DNA from: Bacillus hominis
GTDB taxonomy: Bacteria; Bacillota; Bacilli; Bacillales; Bacillaceae_G
DNA: 43,863 bases
Assembly: GCF_018332515.1 (NCBI RefSeq)
Contig: NZ_BOQD01000029.1
Span: 1 to 43,863, forward strand
Direction of reading: 5' to 3'
A model generated the notes under the pieces. It did no database searches and had not been told where the DNA came from. It worked only from the letters and a program-made list of their open reading frames with translations. A program made the position numbers and the translations under genes. The first letter of the stretch is position 1. Each line of letters begins with the position of its first letter. Below, in pieces: positions 8,613-17,143 of this stretch.

Positions 8613-9587
8613 TTACATCCACACCCCGATATAAATTCCTAGCACAGCTAATAAAAATCCTACAGACCAAAACGTTACAACAACGCGCCACTCTGACCAA
8701 CCACATAATTCATAATGATGATGTAATGGACTCATTTTAAAGACACGCTTTCCTGTTGTTTTGAACGAAATAACTTGGATAATAACAGATAAAGTTTCTG
8801 CTACGAATACACCACCAATAATAACGAGTAACAATTCTTGTTTTAACAAAATCGCTACAGCTGCGATAGCACCACCTAAAGCTAGAGAACCTGTATCCCC
8901 CATAAATACTTTCGCTGGATTCGCATTGAATACTAAAAAGCCAAGTACAGCTCCTACAACTGCCATACAGAAAATCGCTACCCCAAATTGTTCTTGAGCT
9001 ACAGCAATAATACTAAACGCTCCGAATGCAATAGCTGCTGTTCCAGATAATAAACCATCTAAACCATCTGTTAAATTAACCGCATTTGATCCACCAATAA
9101 GCATAAATAATACAAGAATAAAATATGCCCAGCCTAATTCAAATTTAACATCAGTTCCCGGAATCATGATATAAGTGTGAAATGCTTGCCCTTTTCCAAT
9201 TAAAAAGAACGCAATAGCAATTACAAGCTGACCAATCAATTTTTGTTTTGATGTTAAACCAAGATTTCTTTTCTTTACTACTTTTATGTAGTCATCTAAA
9301 AATCCGATTAATCCGTATCCAAATGTAACTAATAATAGCAATGATACTTCTGCACCTAAATGGTTAAATTTAATCGCCATAATAAGCGTAGTCACCATCA
9401 TAGATACATATATGACAATACCACCCATCGTTGGTGTTCCTGATTTCTTTTGGTGTGACTTCGGTCCTTCGTCACGAATACTCTGTCCGAACTTTAACTT
9501 TCGTAAAAATGGAATAAATAATGGCGAAAGGGCAACAGAAATTAAGAATGCTACCCCAGCCGTTACTAATAAACCTTGTTCAAGCAC
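8613..9587 (-). CDS. mraY: Phospho-MurNAc-pentapeptide transferase
   Basis: Polytopic enzyme that moves phospho-MurNAc-pentapeptide from UDP to undecaprenyl phosphate, giving lipid I. The 324-residue product has about ten membrane segments and the family motifs DDYIK (residues 98-102), NLTDGLDGL (171-179), [13 protein letters not shown] and the histidine triplet in PLHHHYE. The start is the GTG at 9587, with GAGGAGG 7 bases upstream; an upstream ATG at 9605 would place the first residues inside that ribosome site. It lies 22 bases after murE and abuts murD. Confidence 0.96.
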   Translation of the reverse strand: MLEQGLLVTAGVAFLISVALSPLFIPFLRKLKFGQSIRDEGPKSHQKKSGTPTMGGIVIYVSMMVTTLIMAIKFNHLGAEVSLLLLVTFGYGLIGFLDDYIKVVKKRNLGLTSKQKLIGQLVIAIAFFLIGKGQAFHTYIMIPGTDVKFELGWAYFILVLFMLIGGSNAVNLTDGLDGLLSGTAAIAFGAFSIIAVAQEQFGVAIFCMAVVGAVLGFLVFNANPAKVFMGDTGSLALGGAIAAVAILLKQELLLVIIGGVFVAETLSVIIQVISFKTTGKRVFKMSPLHHHYELCGWSEWRVVVTFWSVGFLLAVLGIYIGVWM

Positions 9588-9609
9588 ATGTAGTCCTCCT
9601 CTCATGCTG

Positions 9610-11085
9610 TTACACTTCGTTGTTTAAACGCTCCGTGATTGCTTCTTTAGCGACTTCACGATCATCAAAATGATGAACTTCTTTACCAATAATTTGATAC
9701 GTTTCATGCCCTTTACCAGCAATAATAATAATATCTTCTGCTTTCACTTTCGAGATAGCGGAACGTATCGCTTCTTTTCGATCAACAATTACTTCATAAT
9801 TATTCCCATTTGCATCATTTACCATATCATCTAAAATAGCCTTCGGATCTTCACTTCTTGGATTATCTGATGTATAAATTGCATGAGTTGCATATTCGGT
9901 TGCAACACTTGCCATTATTGGTCTTTTCGTTCTATCTCTATCACCGCCGCAACCAACGATACAATATACATCACCTTTTGCAAACTGTTTTGCTGTTTTT
10001 AGAACGTTCTCTAAGCTATCAGGTGTATGTGCATAGTCAACAATAACTGTGTAATTTTGTCCACCATCAACAACTTCAAAACGTCCAGGAACGCCAGCAA
10101 GTTCTTTAATTACATCAATAATTGTTTGTAAGCTCACTCCTGAAACAAGACCTGCTGCTGTAGCAGCTAACACGTTGTATACATTAAACTTACCAATTAA
10201 TTTCATCGTAACATTTACAGTTTCATACGGTGTTACAAGTGTAAATGTTGTACCGCCACTCGTCATTACGATATCTCGTGCCATAATGTCGCTTGCAACA
10301 TCTATACCGTATGTTACAACAGTAGCTGCTGTACTTCTCATATACTCTTCTGCTACTGGATCATCACTGTTTAATATAGCGTATTTTTCACGATTATGAT
10401 GATAACTATTGCCAAGCTGTGCAAAAAGCAACCCTTTCGCATGTTTATATTCTTCCATCGTTTTATGATAGTCTAAATGATCTTGTGTTAAATTCGTAAA
10501 TACTGCAACATCATAATCGCACCCGTGTACACGGCCAAGATCTAAAGCATGAGACGAAACTTCCATTACTGTACTATCCACACCTTGTTCAACCATTTTT
10601 GAAAATGTCTGTTGAAGTGTTAGTGCATCTGGTGTTGTATTTTTCACCTCAAATGTTTCATCACCGATTTTCATATTAATCGTTCCAATTAGCCCTGTTT
10701 TATGACCATGTGCGCGCATAATTTCATCCATAATATGCGATGTTGTTGTCTTTCCATTTGTACCTGTAATACCGATTAAATGTAACTTGTGTGTTGGTTG
10801 GCCATAAAAATAATCAGCTAAAACCGCTAGCGAACGAAAAGTATTTTTCACAAGTACAACTGGAACGTCAACATCAATTGGTCTTTCCGCAACAATAGCA
10901 GCCGCTCCTTGTGCGGCTGCTTGCTTAGCAAAGTCATGGCTATCAACCGTATATCCTTTCATACATATAAATAAGCTTCCCTCTTTCACTTTACGTGAAT
11001 CCGCTTCAATAGATGTTATTTCTGGATTTTCTGTTGGAACAACTGGAAAATCATGCAAACATGATACAAGTGTATGCAACTTCAT
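9610..11085 (-). CDS. murE: UDP-MurNAc-L-Ala-D-Glu:meso-diaminopimelate ligase
   Basis: Mur ligase that adds the third residue of the stem peptide. The 491-residue product has the ATP loop GTNGKTT (residues 108-114), [19 protein letters not shown], and DNPRSEDP starting at 407. The DNPR motif is the known mark of enzymes that use meso-diaminopimelate, so the wall is expected to be of the DAP type, as in Bacillus. It is separated from spoVD by 210 bases that hold a hairpin with a buried GGAGG and a possible nine-codon frame, so its expression may be set apart from that of spoVD. The ATG has only a modest ribosome site (GAGAGGG). Confidence 0.97.
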   Translation of the reverse strand: MKLHTLVSCLHDFPVVPTENPEITSIEADSRKVKEGSLFICMKGYTVDSHDFAKQAAAQGAAAIVAERPIDVDVPVVLVKNTFRSLAVLADYFYGQPTHKLHLIGITGTNGKTTTSHIMDEIMRAHGHKTGLIGTINMKIGDETFEVKNTTPDALTLQQTFSKMVEQGVDSTVMEVSSHALDLGRVHGCDYDVAVFTNLTQDHLDYHKTMEEYKHAKGLLFAQLGNSYHHNREKYAILNSDDPVAEEYMRSTAATVVTYGIDVASDIMARDIVMTSGGTTFTLVTPYETVNVTMKLIGKFNVYNVLAATAAGLVSGVSLQTIIDVIKELAGVPGRFEVVDGGQNYTVIVDYAHTPDSLENVLKTAKQFAKGDVYCIVGCGGDRDRTKRPIMASVATEYATHAIYTSDNPRSEDPKAILDDMVNDANGNNYEVIVDRKEAIRSAISKVKAEDIIIIAGKGHETYQIIGKEVHHFDDREVAKEAITERLNNEV

Positions 11086-11109
11086 TTCACTAAACCCTCT
11101 CTACATTGT

Positions 11110-11139
11110 TTATTTATCTCTTATTTTAGCAAGTAACAC
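11110..11139 (-). CDS. Possible nine-codon leader peptide before murE
   Basis: GTG TTA CTT GCT AAA ATA AGA GAT AAA and TAA, read on the minus strand, begin 4 bases after a GGAGG site that forms the 3' arm of the hairpin at 11141-11172. It lies 24 bases before the murE start. Only the fit of site and frame supports it; its shortness makes chance likely. Confidence 0.2.
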   Translation of the reverse strand: MLLAKIRDK

Positions 11140-11140
11140 G

Positions 11141-11172
11141 TTACCTCCTAGTTATATAAAAATAGGAGGTAA
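11141..11172 (-). promoter_or_regulatory. Hairpin that sequesters a GGAGG upstream of murE
   Basis: TTACCTCCTA and TAGGAGGTAA are exact 10-base inverted arms around 12 bases. On the transcript the 3' arm carries the SD-like GGAGG. A second small inverted repeat (GAGAC/GTCTC, 11211-11227) lies upstream. The spoVD-murE gap holds no gene besides the possible leader frame. Confidence 0.5.
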
Positions 11173-11295
11173 GTGCTACTAAAGTCTAATCAATAGATTT
11201 ATTTATTAATGAGACACTTATCGTCTCAAATAAAGCAATTTTTCTATAAAGAACTCACTTCCACCAATTGTACCATAAAACACAATCAGTTACCT

Positions 11296-13212
11296 TTAAT
11301 TCCCGAAGTAAATTCTAACTTTTGAACCCTCTTTCACTTTAGCTCCTGCTTCTGGTGATTGTTTAATTACTTTCCCACCATCACCACTTATATCAAGCTT
11401 CAAGTCTACAAGTTGCGTTTGTAAATCTTTCTTTTTCATACCAATTAAATTCGGAACTTCCACAGTTGGTGTATCGCCCCATTTATATTCTTTCTCAACT
11501 TGCTCTTTTCTCGGTTCCACTCCCATTACAGGAAGTGCGTCACGAAGAATATTCCCAACAATAGGTGCTGCTACAACTCCACCAAATTGAGTAACTCCTT
11601 TTGGATTATCCACTGCTACATAAACAACAATTTGCGGATCGTCAGCTGGAGCAAAACCGATAAATGATACAATATAGTTATTATCTAAATATTTTCCATC
11701 TTTCACCTTTTGAGCAGTTCCAGTTTTTCCACCTACACGATATCCATCAATATAAGCCCCTTTACCAGAACCTTTCGCTACAACATTCTCTAATGCGTAA
11801 CGAACTTTCTCTGAAGTTTCCTTGGAAATAACTTCCCTTTTCGCAACAGGTGTCTTTTTGCTGACAACTTGATTATTCTTCGGATCAATAAATTCCTTCG
11901 CTATATATGGCTGATACAAAGTTCCACCATTTACAGCGGCCGCTACAGCTGCTACTTGTTGAATCGGTGTAACAGAAACACCTTGCCCAAACGAAGTCGT
12001 CGCTTGCTCGACTGGACCAACTTTATCTAAATTAAATAAAATCCCGCTACCTTCACCTTGTAAGTCAATTCCGGTCTTCTGTCCAAACCCGAAATTGCGA
12101 ATGTATTTAAACAATCGATCTTTACCAAGACGATCACCGAGTTCAATAAATCCTGGGTTACAAGAGTTTTGAACTACCTCTAAAAACGTTTGGCTACCAT
12201 GACCTCCCGCTTTCCAACACCGCAATCTAGCTCCACCAACTTCAGCTGCCCCATCATCATAAAATGTATCTTTCTCTAAGTCTACCAAATTTTCATTCAA
12301 GGCTGCAGCTAATGTAATAATCTTAAATGTTGACCCCGGCTCATACGTACTCCATACAGGTAAGTTTCTGTTATATACTTCCGGAGAAACACTTTGGAAA
12401 TCTGCTGGATCAAAACTTGGCCGACTTGACATACCTAAAATCTCACCATTTTTCGGATTCATTGCAATTGCGATCATGCCATCTGGATTATACGTTGACT
12501 CCGCAATATTCATTTCTCTTTCCATAATTCTCGTAATGCGTGCATCAATCGTTAGTCCCAAATTCAAACCAGCTTCTGGCTTTTTGAAATCATCTCCAAC
12601 GTTAGGCATTCTCTGTCCTTTAGCATCTGCAAAAAATCGCACATGACCTTTATCACCATTTAGCTCTTTATCATAATATTTCTCTAGTCCCATAAGCCCT
12701 TGATTATCACTGCCCGCAAATCCTAATACGTGTGATAAAAAATTACCGAATGGATAGTACCTGATAGAATCCTCAGCGATATACACACCCTTTAAACTTA
12801 ATCCGCGTACTTCTTTCGCTTTGTCATGCGATATTTTCCTTCCGCCTTTATCAAGCCTTACAATCGACTCTTTTTTTGTAATCCGCGTATAAATATCATC
12901 TTTTTCCACACCTAATACTGCAGCTAACTTCTCTGCAGTCTCTGCTGGTTTTTCAATTTGCCTCGGCACAACAAAGACGGTCGGTGCACTTTTATTCGTA
13001 GCAAGCTCCACACCATTTCGATCTAAAATTTTCCCTCGCTCTGGTTCAAAAGTAATATTACGACTCCATGAATCCTTCGCACGATCTGTTAACATATTTC
13101 CAAGAAAAAATTGCACATATCCAAGACGAATATCGATGATGGTGAAAATGAGTATACCCGATATAAGTATAAAAATAAGTCGTTTCCTAACTGTTACATT
13201 TGATACACGCAT
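11296..13212 (-). CDS. spoVD: Stage V sporulation protein D, cortex class B PBP
   Basis: Class B penicillin-binding protein of the forespore outer membrane that crosslinks cortex peptidoglycan together with SpoVE. The 638-residue product has one N-terminal membrane anchor (about residues 11-30), a PBP dimerisation domain, the transpeptidase domain with STFK (294-297), SCN (350-352) and KTGT (496-499), and one C-terminal PASTA domain from about 575. Cys332 and Cys351 match the two cysteines of B. subtilis SpoVD whose disulfide is broken by the thioredoxin-like StoA, so redox control is probably kept. The single PASTA domain sets it apart from the PbpB upstream. The start codon sits in a strong hairpin that overlaps a sigma-E-like promoter. 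Confidence 0.96.
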   Translation of the reverse strand: MRVSNVTVRKRLIFILISGILIFTIIDIRLGYVQFFLGNMLTDRAKDSWSRNITFEPERGKILDRNGVELATNKSAPTVFVVPRQIEKPAETAEKLAAVLGVEKDDIYTRITKKESIVRLDKGGRKISHDKAKEVRGLSLKGVYIAEDSIRYYPFGNFLSHVLGFAGSDNQGLMGLEKYYDKELNGDKGHVRFFADAKGQRMPNVGDDFKKPEAGLNLGLTIDARITRIMEREMNIAESTYNPDGMIAIAMNPKNGEILGMSSRPSFDPADFQSVSPEVYNRNLPVWSTYEPGSTFKIITLAAALNENLVDLEKDTFYDDGAAEVGGARLRCWKAGGHGSQTFLEVVQNSCNPGFIELGDRLGKDRLFKYIRNFGFGQKTGIDLQGEGSGILFNLDKVGPVEQATTSFGQGVSVTPIQQVAAVAAAVNGGTLYQPYIAKEFIDPKNNQVVSKKTPVAKREVISKETSEKVRYALENVVAKGSGKGAYIDGYRVGGKTGTAQKVKDGKYLDNNYIVSFIGFAPADDPQIVVYVAVDNPKGVTQFGGVVAAPIVGNILRDALPVMGVEPRKEQVEKEYKWGDTPTVEVPNLIGMKKKDLQTQLVDLKLDISGDGGKVIKQSPEAGAKVKEGSKVRIYFGN

Positions 13213-13252
13213 ATTGGAACAAGCCTCCCTTACGCCTAGCTTGTTCCAATAT
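13211..13252 (-). promoter_or_regulatory. Hairpin that occludes the spoVD start codon
   Basis: ATATTGGAACAAGC and GCTTGTTCCAATAT are exact 14-base arms around a 14-base loop. On the transcript the loop holds the ribosome site AAGGGAG and the 3' arm contains the first two bases of the spoVD ATG. It has no T run, so translational control is more likely than termination. Confidence 0.65.
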
Positions 13253-13275
13253 ATGCTTGTACTTATTTAATTAGA
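13248..13275 (-). promoter_or_regulatory. Possible sigma-E promoter of spoVD
   Basis: On the minus strand TCTAATT, 13 bases, CATATATT. The sigma-E consensus is roughly KMATATT, 13-15 bases, CATACANT; five of seven and six of seven informative bases match. Its predicted start site is near 13241, inside the 5' arm of the spoVD hairpin. B. subtilis spoVD is known to have its own sporulation promoter. Confidence 0.45.
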
Positions 13276-13293
13276 ACTTCTTCCCTATTACCA

Positions 13294-15444
13294 TTATGGC
13301 TTTTCTGCTTCTTGCTGTGGCTCAAGTGGTGGTACGAGTGTTACACCTAGTTCTGTACCAGGTTGCAACAAGGTTCCTTCCGCCACACTTTGTTCCGTTA
13401 CATATCCTGTACCAGAAGGTTTTAAGTTAAGCTTTAATGTTTTTGCTAAATTCATAACATCACGCAGTGCCCATCCCTGTATATTTGGCATTGTAGGCTT
13501 ATCTCCTACTAAGAAGACTCGATCACCTTTTAATGTTTGTTCAGTTGCTTTTGGCACTTGCTGCTGTACTTTCCCTTCACCTAATACGATTGGACGAAGT
13601 TTTGCTTTATCAATTGCTTTTTTCGCTTCATCCATCGTTTTTCCGGTTACATCTGGAACGACAGTTTGTTGCTCTTTCACATATTTCTTCGGATCCTTTA
13701 TTTCATTTGGTTTAATCTTTAAATACTCTAAACTATTTTTCGTTACATATTTAAAGATATCAGCTAAAGGTTTAGCCCCGTTTTCATCATCTTTTAATTT
13801 CGGCTGTTTAACGGCCACATACACAACAAGTTGTGGATCGTCCATCGGTGCCATACCTAAGAATGAGAATATATAATTCTCTCTTCCTGTCATATAGCCA
13901 CCTTTCCCGTCAGGAATTTGTGCTGTACCTGTTTTACCCCCGACTGAATAGCCATCAATTTTATATGCAGTTCCTGTTCCTTTCGGTGATGTAACAACAC
14001 GTTCTAGTAATTGTCTTACTTGCGCGGCTGTCTCTTTGGTAACAGGTTTTCCTACTTCTTCTGGTTTATGCTCTAGCTGTACTTTACCTGTTATTGGATC
14101 CACAATTTTATCAATTGTATAAGGTTTCATCATTTTCCCATCATTTGCAATCGCTGTTGCAGCTTGTACAAGTTGAATTGGTGTAACTGTAGAACCTTGT
14201 CCAAATGCTGTTGTTACTTGTTGTATTTGTTGATCAAATAAAATTGTATTTGACCCTTCACCAGTTAAATCAATGTTTGTTTTTTCATCTAATCCAAAAT
14301 TATGAATATATTTTCGGAAACGCTCTGGACCAAGCTTTTGATCGCCTAAAATTGCAAACGCTACGTTTGAAGATCGCTCTACCCCTTCATCAAAAGTAAT
14401 AGAACCCCATCCAGCCCCGCCGTTATGATCTTTTATTTTGCGATTACCAACTTGATATGTACCAGACTGATAAAAGTCTTGCCCATTGTATACACCTTCA
14501 TTAATGGCCGCCGCTAATGTGAAAATCTTCATTGTCGATCCCGGTTCAAATGCATTTGCAATTGCGTCGTTATAAAAGTACTTCATCTGCCCCTGGTTCG
14601 GATCATAACTAGGTTTACTAGACATCGCTAATATTTTCCCTGTTTTTGGATCTGCGACAATTCCTATTAAACTTTCTGGTTCATAATGTTTACTCGCTTC
14701 TTTCATTGCGTCTTCTAAATAACTTTGAATACGTTGGTCAAGCGTTAAATATACGTTATCTCCATTTTTAGGTGCCTTTACATTCACTTTCCCACCGTCA
14801 AGTGATACACCTTTACGGTCCCCTGTATAAGCTACCTCTCCATTAGAAGCACCTAAGTATTTATCCAAACTCTTTTCTAAGCCAAATTGACCTACTGCGA
14901 TTCCATCTTCATTCGGTTTCGCGTACCCAATAACGTAAGATGCGAAATCACCGTTTGGATAAACTCTCGCATTTTCAGTAATGAAAGAAATTCCCGGCAA
15001 TTTCAATGCTTCTATTTGTTCTTTCTTTTCTTTCGTCAAGCCCTTACCTAACGTTCCAAATTCCACTTGACTTCTGCCTTCTTTATTTAAAGTAGCTAAA
15101 ATTTCATCTTCATCTTTTTCGAGTACTCCTGCGATTTTTTTTGCAGTATCCTCTTTATCCTTAACAGCATTGGCTCCTTTTAACTCGGCTACAAGTTTAT
15201 AAGAATTTGCATCTTGCGCTAGGACATGACCATTTTGGTCATAAATTGTTCCTCGATTCGCTTCGAGAACTCCTTTTTTACTATGTTTCTGTTCAGCAAG
15301 TTTTTTCAAATCATGATTGTCCACTGTTCCTGTTACTTGTATGTAAAAAAATCGGGCTAATAACAGCAAAAAGAGCAGGAGGAAAAATATCATAAAATAA
15401 CCTGCTCCCTTATTGGTATGAAATTTGGTCATAGTTCTCTTCAT
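13294..15444 (-). CDS. pbpB: Penicillin-binding protein 2B, division transpeptidase
   Basis: Class B PBP (FtsI type) that crosslinks septal peptidoglycan during division. The 716-residue product has a cytoplasmic tail, one membrane segment (about residues 15-35), a PBP dimerisation domain, the transpeptidase motifs STMK (303-306), SSN (358-360) and KTGT (504-507), and two C-terminal PASTA domains from about 595. The start at 15444 has AGGTG 10 bases upstream; an ATG at 15432 (MTKFHTNKG) is an alternative with a weaker site. It lies 22 bases after ftsL, whose product is its partner, and about 80 bases before spoVD. Confidence 0.96.
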   Translation of the reverse strand: MKRTMTKFHTNKGAGYFMIFFLLLFLLLLARFFYIQVTGTVDNHDLKKLAEQKHSKKGVLEANRGTIYDQNGHVLAQDANSYKLVAELKGANAVKDKEDTAKKIAGVLEKDEDEILATLNKEGRSQVEFGTLGKGLTKEKKEQIEALKLPGISFITENARVYPNGDFASYVIGYAKPNEDGIAVGQFGLEKSLDKYLGASNGEVAYTGDRKGVSLDGGKVNVKAPKNGDNVYLTLDQRIQSYLEDAMKEASKHYEPESLIGIVADPKTGKILAMSSKPSYDPNQGQMKYFYNDAIANAFEPGSTMKIFTLAAAINEGVYNGQDFYQSGTYQVGNRKIKDHNGGAGWGSITFDEGVERSSNVAFAILGDQKLGPERFRKYIHNFGLDEKTNIDLTGEGSNTILFDQQIQQVTTAFGQGSTVTPIQLVQAATAIANDGKMMKPYTIDKIVDPITGKVQLEHKPEEVGKPVTKETAAQVRQLLERVVTSPKGTGTAYKIDGYSVGGKTGTAQIPDGKGGYMTGRENYIFSFLGMAPMDDPQLVVYVAVKQPKLKDDENGAKPLADIFKYVTKNSLEYLKIKPNEIKDPKKYVKEQQTVVPDVTGKTMDEAKKAIDKAKLRPIVLGEGKVQQQVPKATEQTLKGDRVFLVGDKPTMPNIQGWALRDVMNLAKTLKLNLKPSGTGYVTEQSVAEGTLLQPGTELGVTLVPPLEPQQEAEKP

Positions 15445-15466
15445 CTTTTCTTCACACCTATTTGCC

Positions 15467-15829
15467 TTACTTTAGGCCTTTCACATTATTCGCATTAATT
15501 TCTAGCCCGTGTTTTTTTGCAACTTCAGCGATACGTTCATAACGACTTAACTTCTCTACTTCAGCCTGCAATTCTTGATTTTCCTTTTGTTTTTTCACAA
15601 TTTGTTCTTCTATCGTCGCTGCTTCTACATTAACTTGATATAGACCCGCTTTATTCCCAATAAAAGCTACACAGGCATATAATAAAAATCCAATAAACGT
15701 TACGTACAATAGCTTTTCAATTCTTGTAATTTTCGTTTTAACTTTTGGCTTAACCATCTGCTGCGGCGGCGCTTGAATTTGTACCTCTTCTTGCGCCTGT
15801 TGTTTATACTTTACAGCTAAATTAGTCAT
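15467..15829 (-). CDS. ftsL: Cell division protein FtsL
   Basis: Small bitopic divisome protein that pairs with DivIC through a coiled coil and, with DivIB, activates FtsW and PBP2B. The 120-residue product has a basic and Gln-rich cytoplasmic part, one membrane segment (about residues 42-60, LLYVTFIGFLLYACVAFI), and an extracellular heptad region with EEQIVKKQKENQELQAEVEK (about 73-92). This layout and the place between rsmH and pbpB identify it, since FtsL sequences diverge widely. A GGAGAGAGAG site precedes the ATG, and only 15 bases separate it from rsmH. Confidence 0.92.
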   Translation of the reverse strand: MTNLAVKYKQQAQEEVQIQAPPQQMVKPKVKTKITRIEKLLYVTFIGFLLYACVAFIGNKAGLYQVNVEAATIEEQIVKKQKENQELQAEVEKLSRYERIAEVAKKHGLEINANNVKGLK

Positions 15830-15844
15830 ACCTCTCTCTCCTTT

Positions 15845-16777
15845 TTATCGTTTTTCAGCGATTCTCAACTTCGCAGAACGCGCTCGATTATTTTCTTCTA
15901 ATTCAATGTCAGAAGGTAAAATCGGTTTCCTTGTAATAAGCTTTAATTTCGGCTTAAATTCATCAGGAATAATCGGTAGTCCCTGTGGTAATTGCGGTGT
16001 TGTGCTATTTCGCTTAAACGTCGTTTTACAAATACGATCTTCTAAAGAATGGAATGTTATAACACTAACTCTTCCACCAGGCTTGACCATATCAATTGCA
16101 GATTCCAACGCTTCTTCAAATACTTTTAATTCATCATTTACAGCAATACGAATCGCTTGGAATACTCGCTTCGCAGGATGTCCACCTGTTCTACGTGCCG
16201 GAGCTGGAATACCTTCTTTAATTAATTCCACTAATTCTCCTGTCGTTTCAATAGCCTTATTCTCGCGATAAGCTTCAATTTTCCTTGTTATTTGCTTTGA
16301 AAATTTTTCTTCTCCGTATTGGAAGAAAATTCTTACGAGTTGTTCATATGACCAGCTGTTCACAACATCATATGCTGTTAATGGGGCATCTTGATCCATC
16401 CGCATATCTAACGGTGCATCATGATGATAACTAAAGCCACGCTCTGGTGTATCTAATTGTGGGGATGAAACACCTAAATCGAATAAAATCCCGTCTACTT
16501 CTGTAATACCTAATTCATGTAGTTTTTCAGATAAATAACGGAAGTTGCTCTTCACTGTTACAAATTGTTCACCATAAGAAGAAAATTTTTCCTTCGCATT
16601 TTGAATCGCTATTTCATCTTGATCAAATGCTATTAATTTTCCACCATCTGTTAGCTGAGATAATAAATAAGAACTATGTCCTCCTCCACCCAGTGTACAA
16701 TCTACATATGTACCACTCGGCTTTATATCTAAGCCATCTACTGTTTCTTTTAAAAGTACTGTTACGTGTTTGAACAT
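15845..16777 (-). CDS. rsmH: 16S rRNA (cytosine1402-N4) methyltransferase
   Basis: SAM-dependent enzyme (formerly MraW) that methylates N4 of C1402 in 16S rRNA, near the decoding site. The 310-residue product has the SAM loop [13 protein letters not shown] (residues 28-40) and family stretches [42 protein letters not shown], and [18 protein letters not shown] site precedes the ATG. In most Bacillus mraZ lies directly upstream; here the next gene is bshC, 366 bases away, so rsmH seems to be the first gene of the cluster. Confidence 0.97.
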   Translation of the reverse strand: MFKHVTVLLKETVDGLDIKPSGTYVDCTLGGGGHSSYLLSQLTDGGKLIAFDQDEIAIQNAKEKFSSYGEQFVTVKSNFRYLSEKLHELGITEVDGILFDLGVSSPQLDTPERGFSYHHDAPLDMRMDQDAPLTAYDVVNSWSYEQLVRIFFQYGEEKFSKQITRKIEAYRENKAIETTGELVELIKEGIPAPARRTGGHPAKRVFQAIRIAVNDELKVFEEALESAIDMVKPGGRVSVITFHSLEDRICKTTFKRNSTTPQLPQGLPIIPDEFKPKLKLITRKPILPSDIELEENNRARSAKLRIAEKR

Positions 16778-17119
16778 TGCTGCACCTACTCTTTTTCCAA
16801 TTAATTATGTTAAATACATTTCTCACTCTACAAACAAAATTTACTACCAGAGGATGAAATGCTACTAAAGAACGACTCATTTAACTTCCAACAAGGTAGC
16901 ACGCTATACAAATCGCTATTTTATTTTATTATATACTAAATTTTATCATTTTTTGCGGGAATTTAAACAAAAACCTGTCGAAAAAGATAATAATCCGTTT
17001 ACATTTTGTGCTATTTTGTCATATATATATACCTGATACATAGCGATTCATTACATTAACATAAGATGGATAATTCAGAAAAATTTCACTTCACAGTTAA
17101 TTCGACAGAATAAAAATAA
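16778..17119. other. Gene-free gap where mraZ is expected
   Basis: The gap holds no open frame resembling MraZ, and minus-strand frames next to rsmH are broken by stops. I see no GTGG(A/T)G direct repeats of the MraZ operator kind. It presumably carries the promoter of rsmH. Confidence 0.7.
16928..16970 (-). promoter_or_regulatory. Possible promoter of the rsmH operon
   Basis: On the minus strand TTGTTT, 17 bases, GATAAA, with a better -10 hexamer TATAAT 14 bases further on but without a matching -35. The region is the only strong A+T promoter-like block upstream of rsmH. The exact boxes are uncertain. Confidence 0.3.
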
Positions 17120-17143
17120 AATCCTGCTCAGAAGAGCAAGATT
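17120..17143 (-). terminator. bshC terminator
   Basis: On the minus strand AATCTTGCTC pairs with GAGCAGGATT (one G-U) around TTCT, followed by a T-rich tail (TTTTATTTTT). It separates bshC from the dcw cluster. Confidence 0.8.

Noticed and set aside
16674-16880. Minus-strand frame overlapping the rsmH start, considered as a remnant of mraZ
   Set aside because: Its residues show no MraZ features; most of it is rsmH in another frame.
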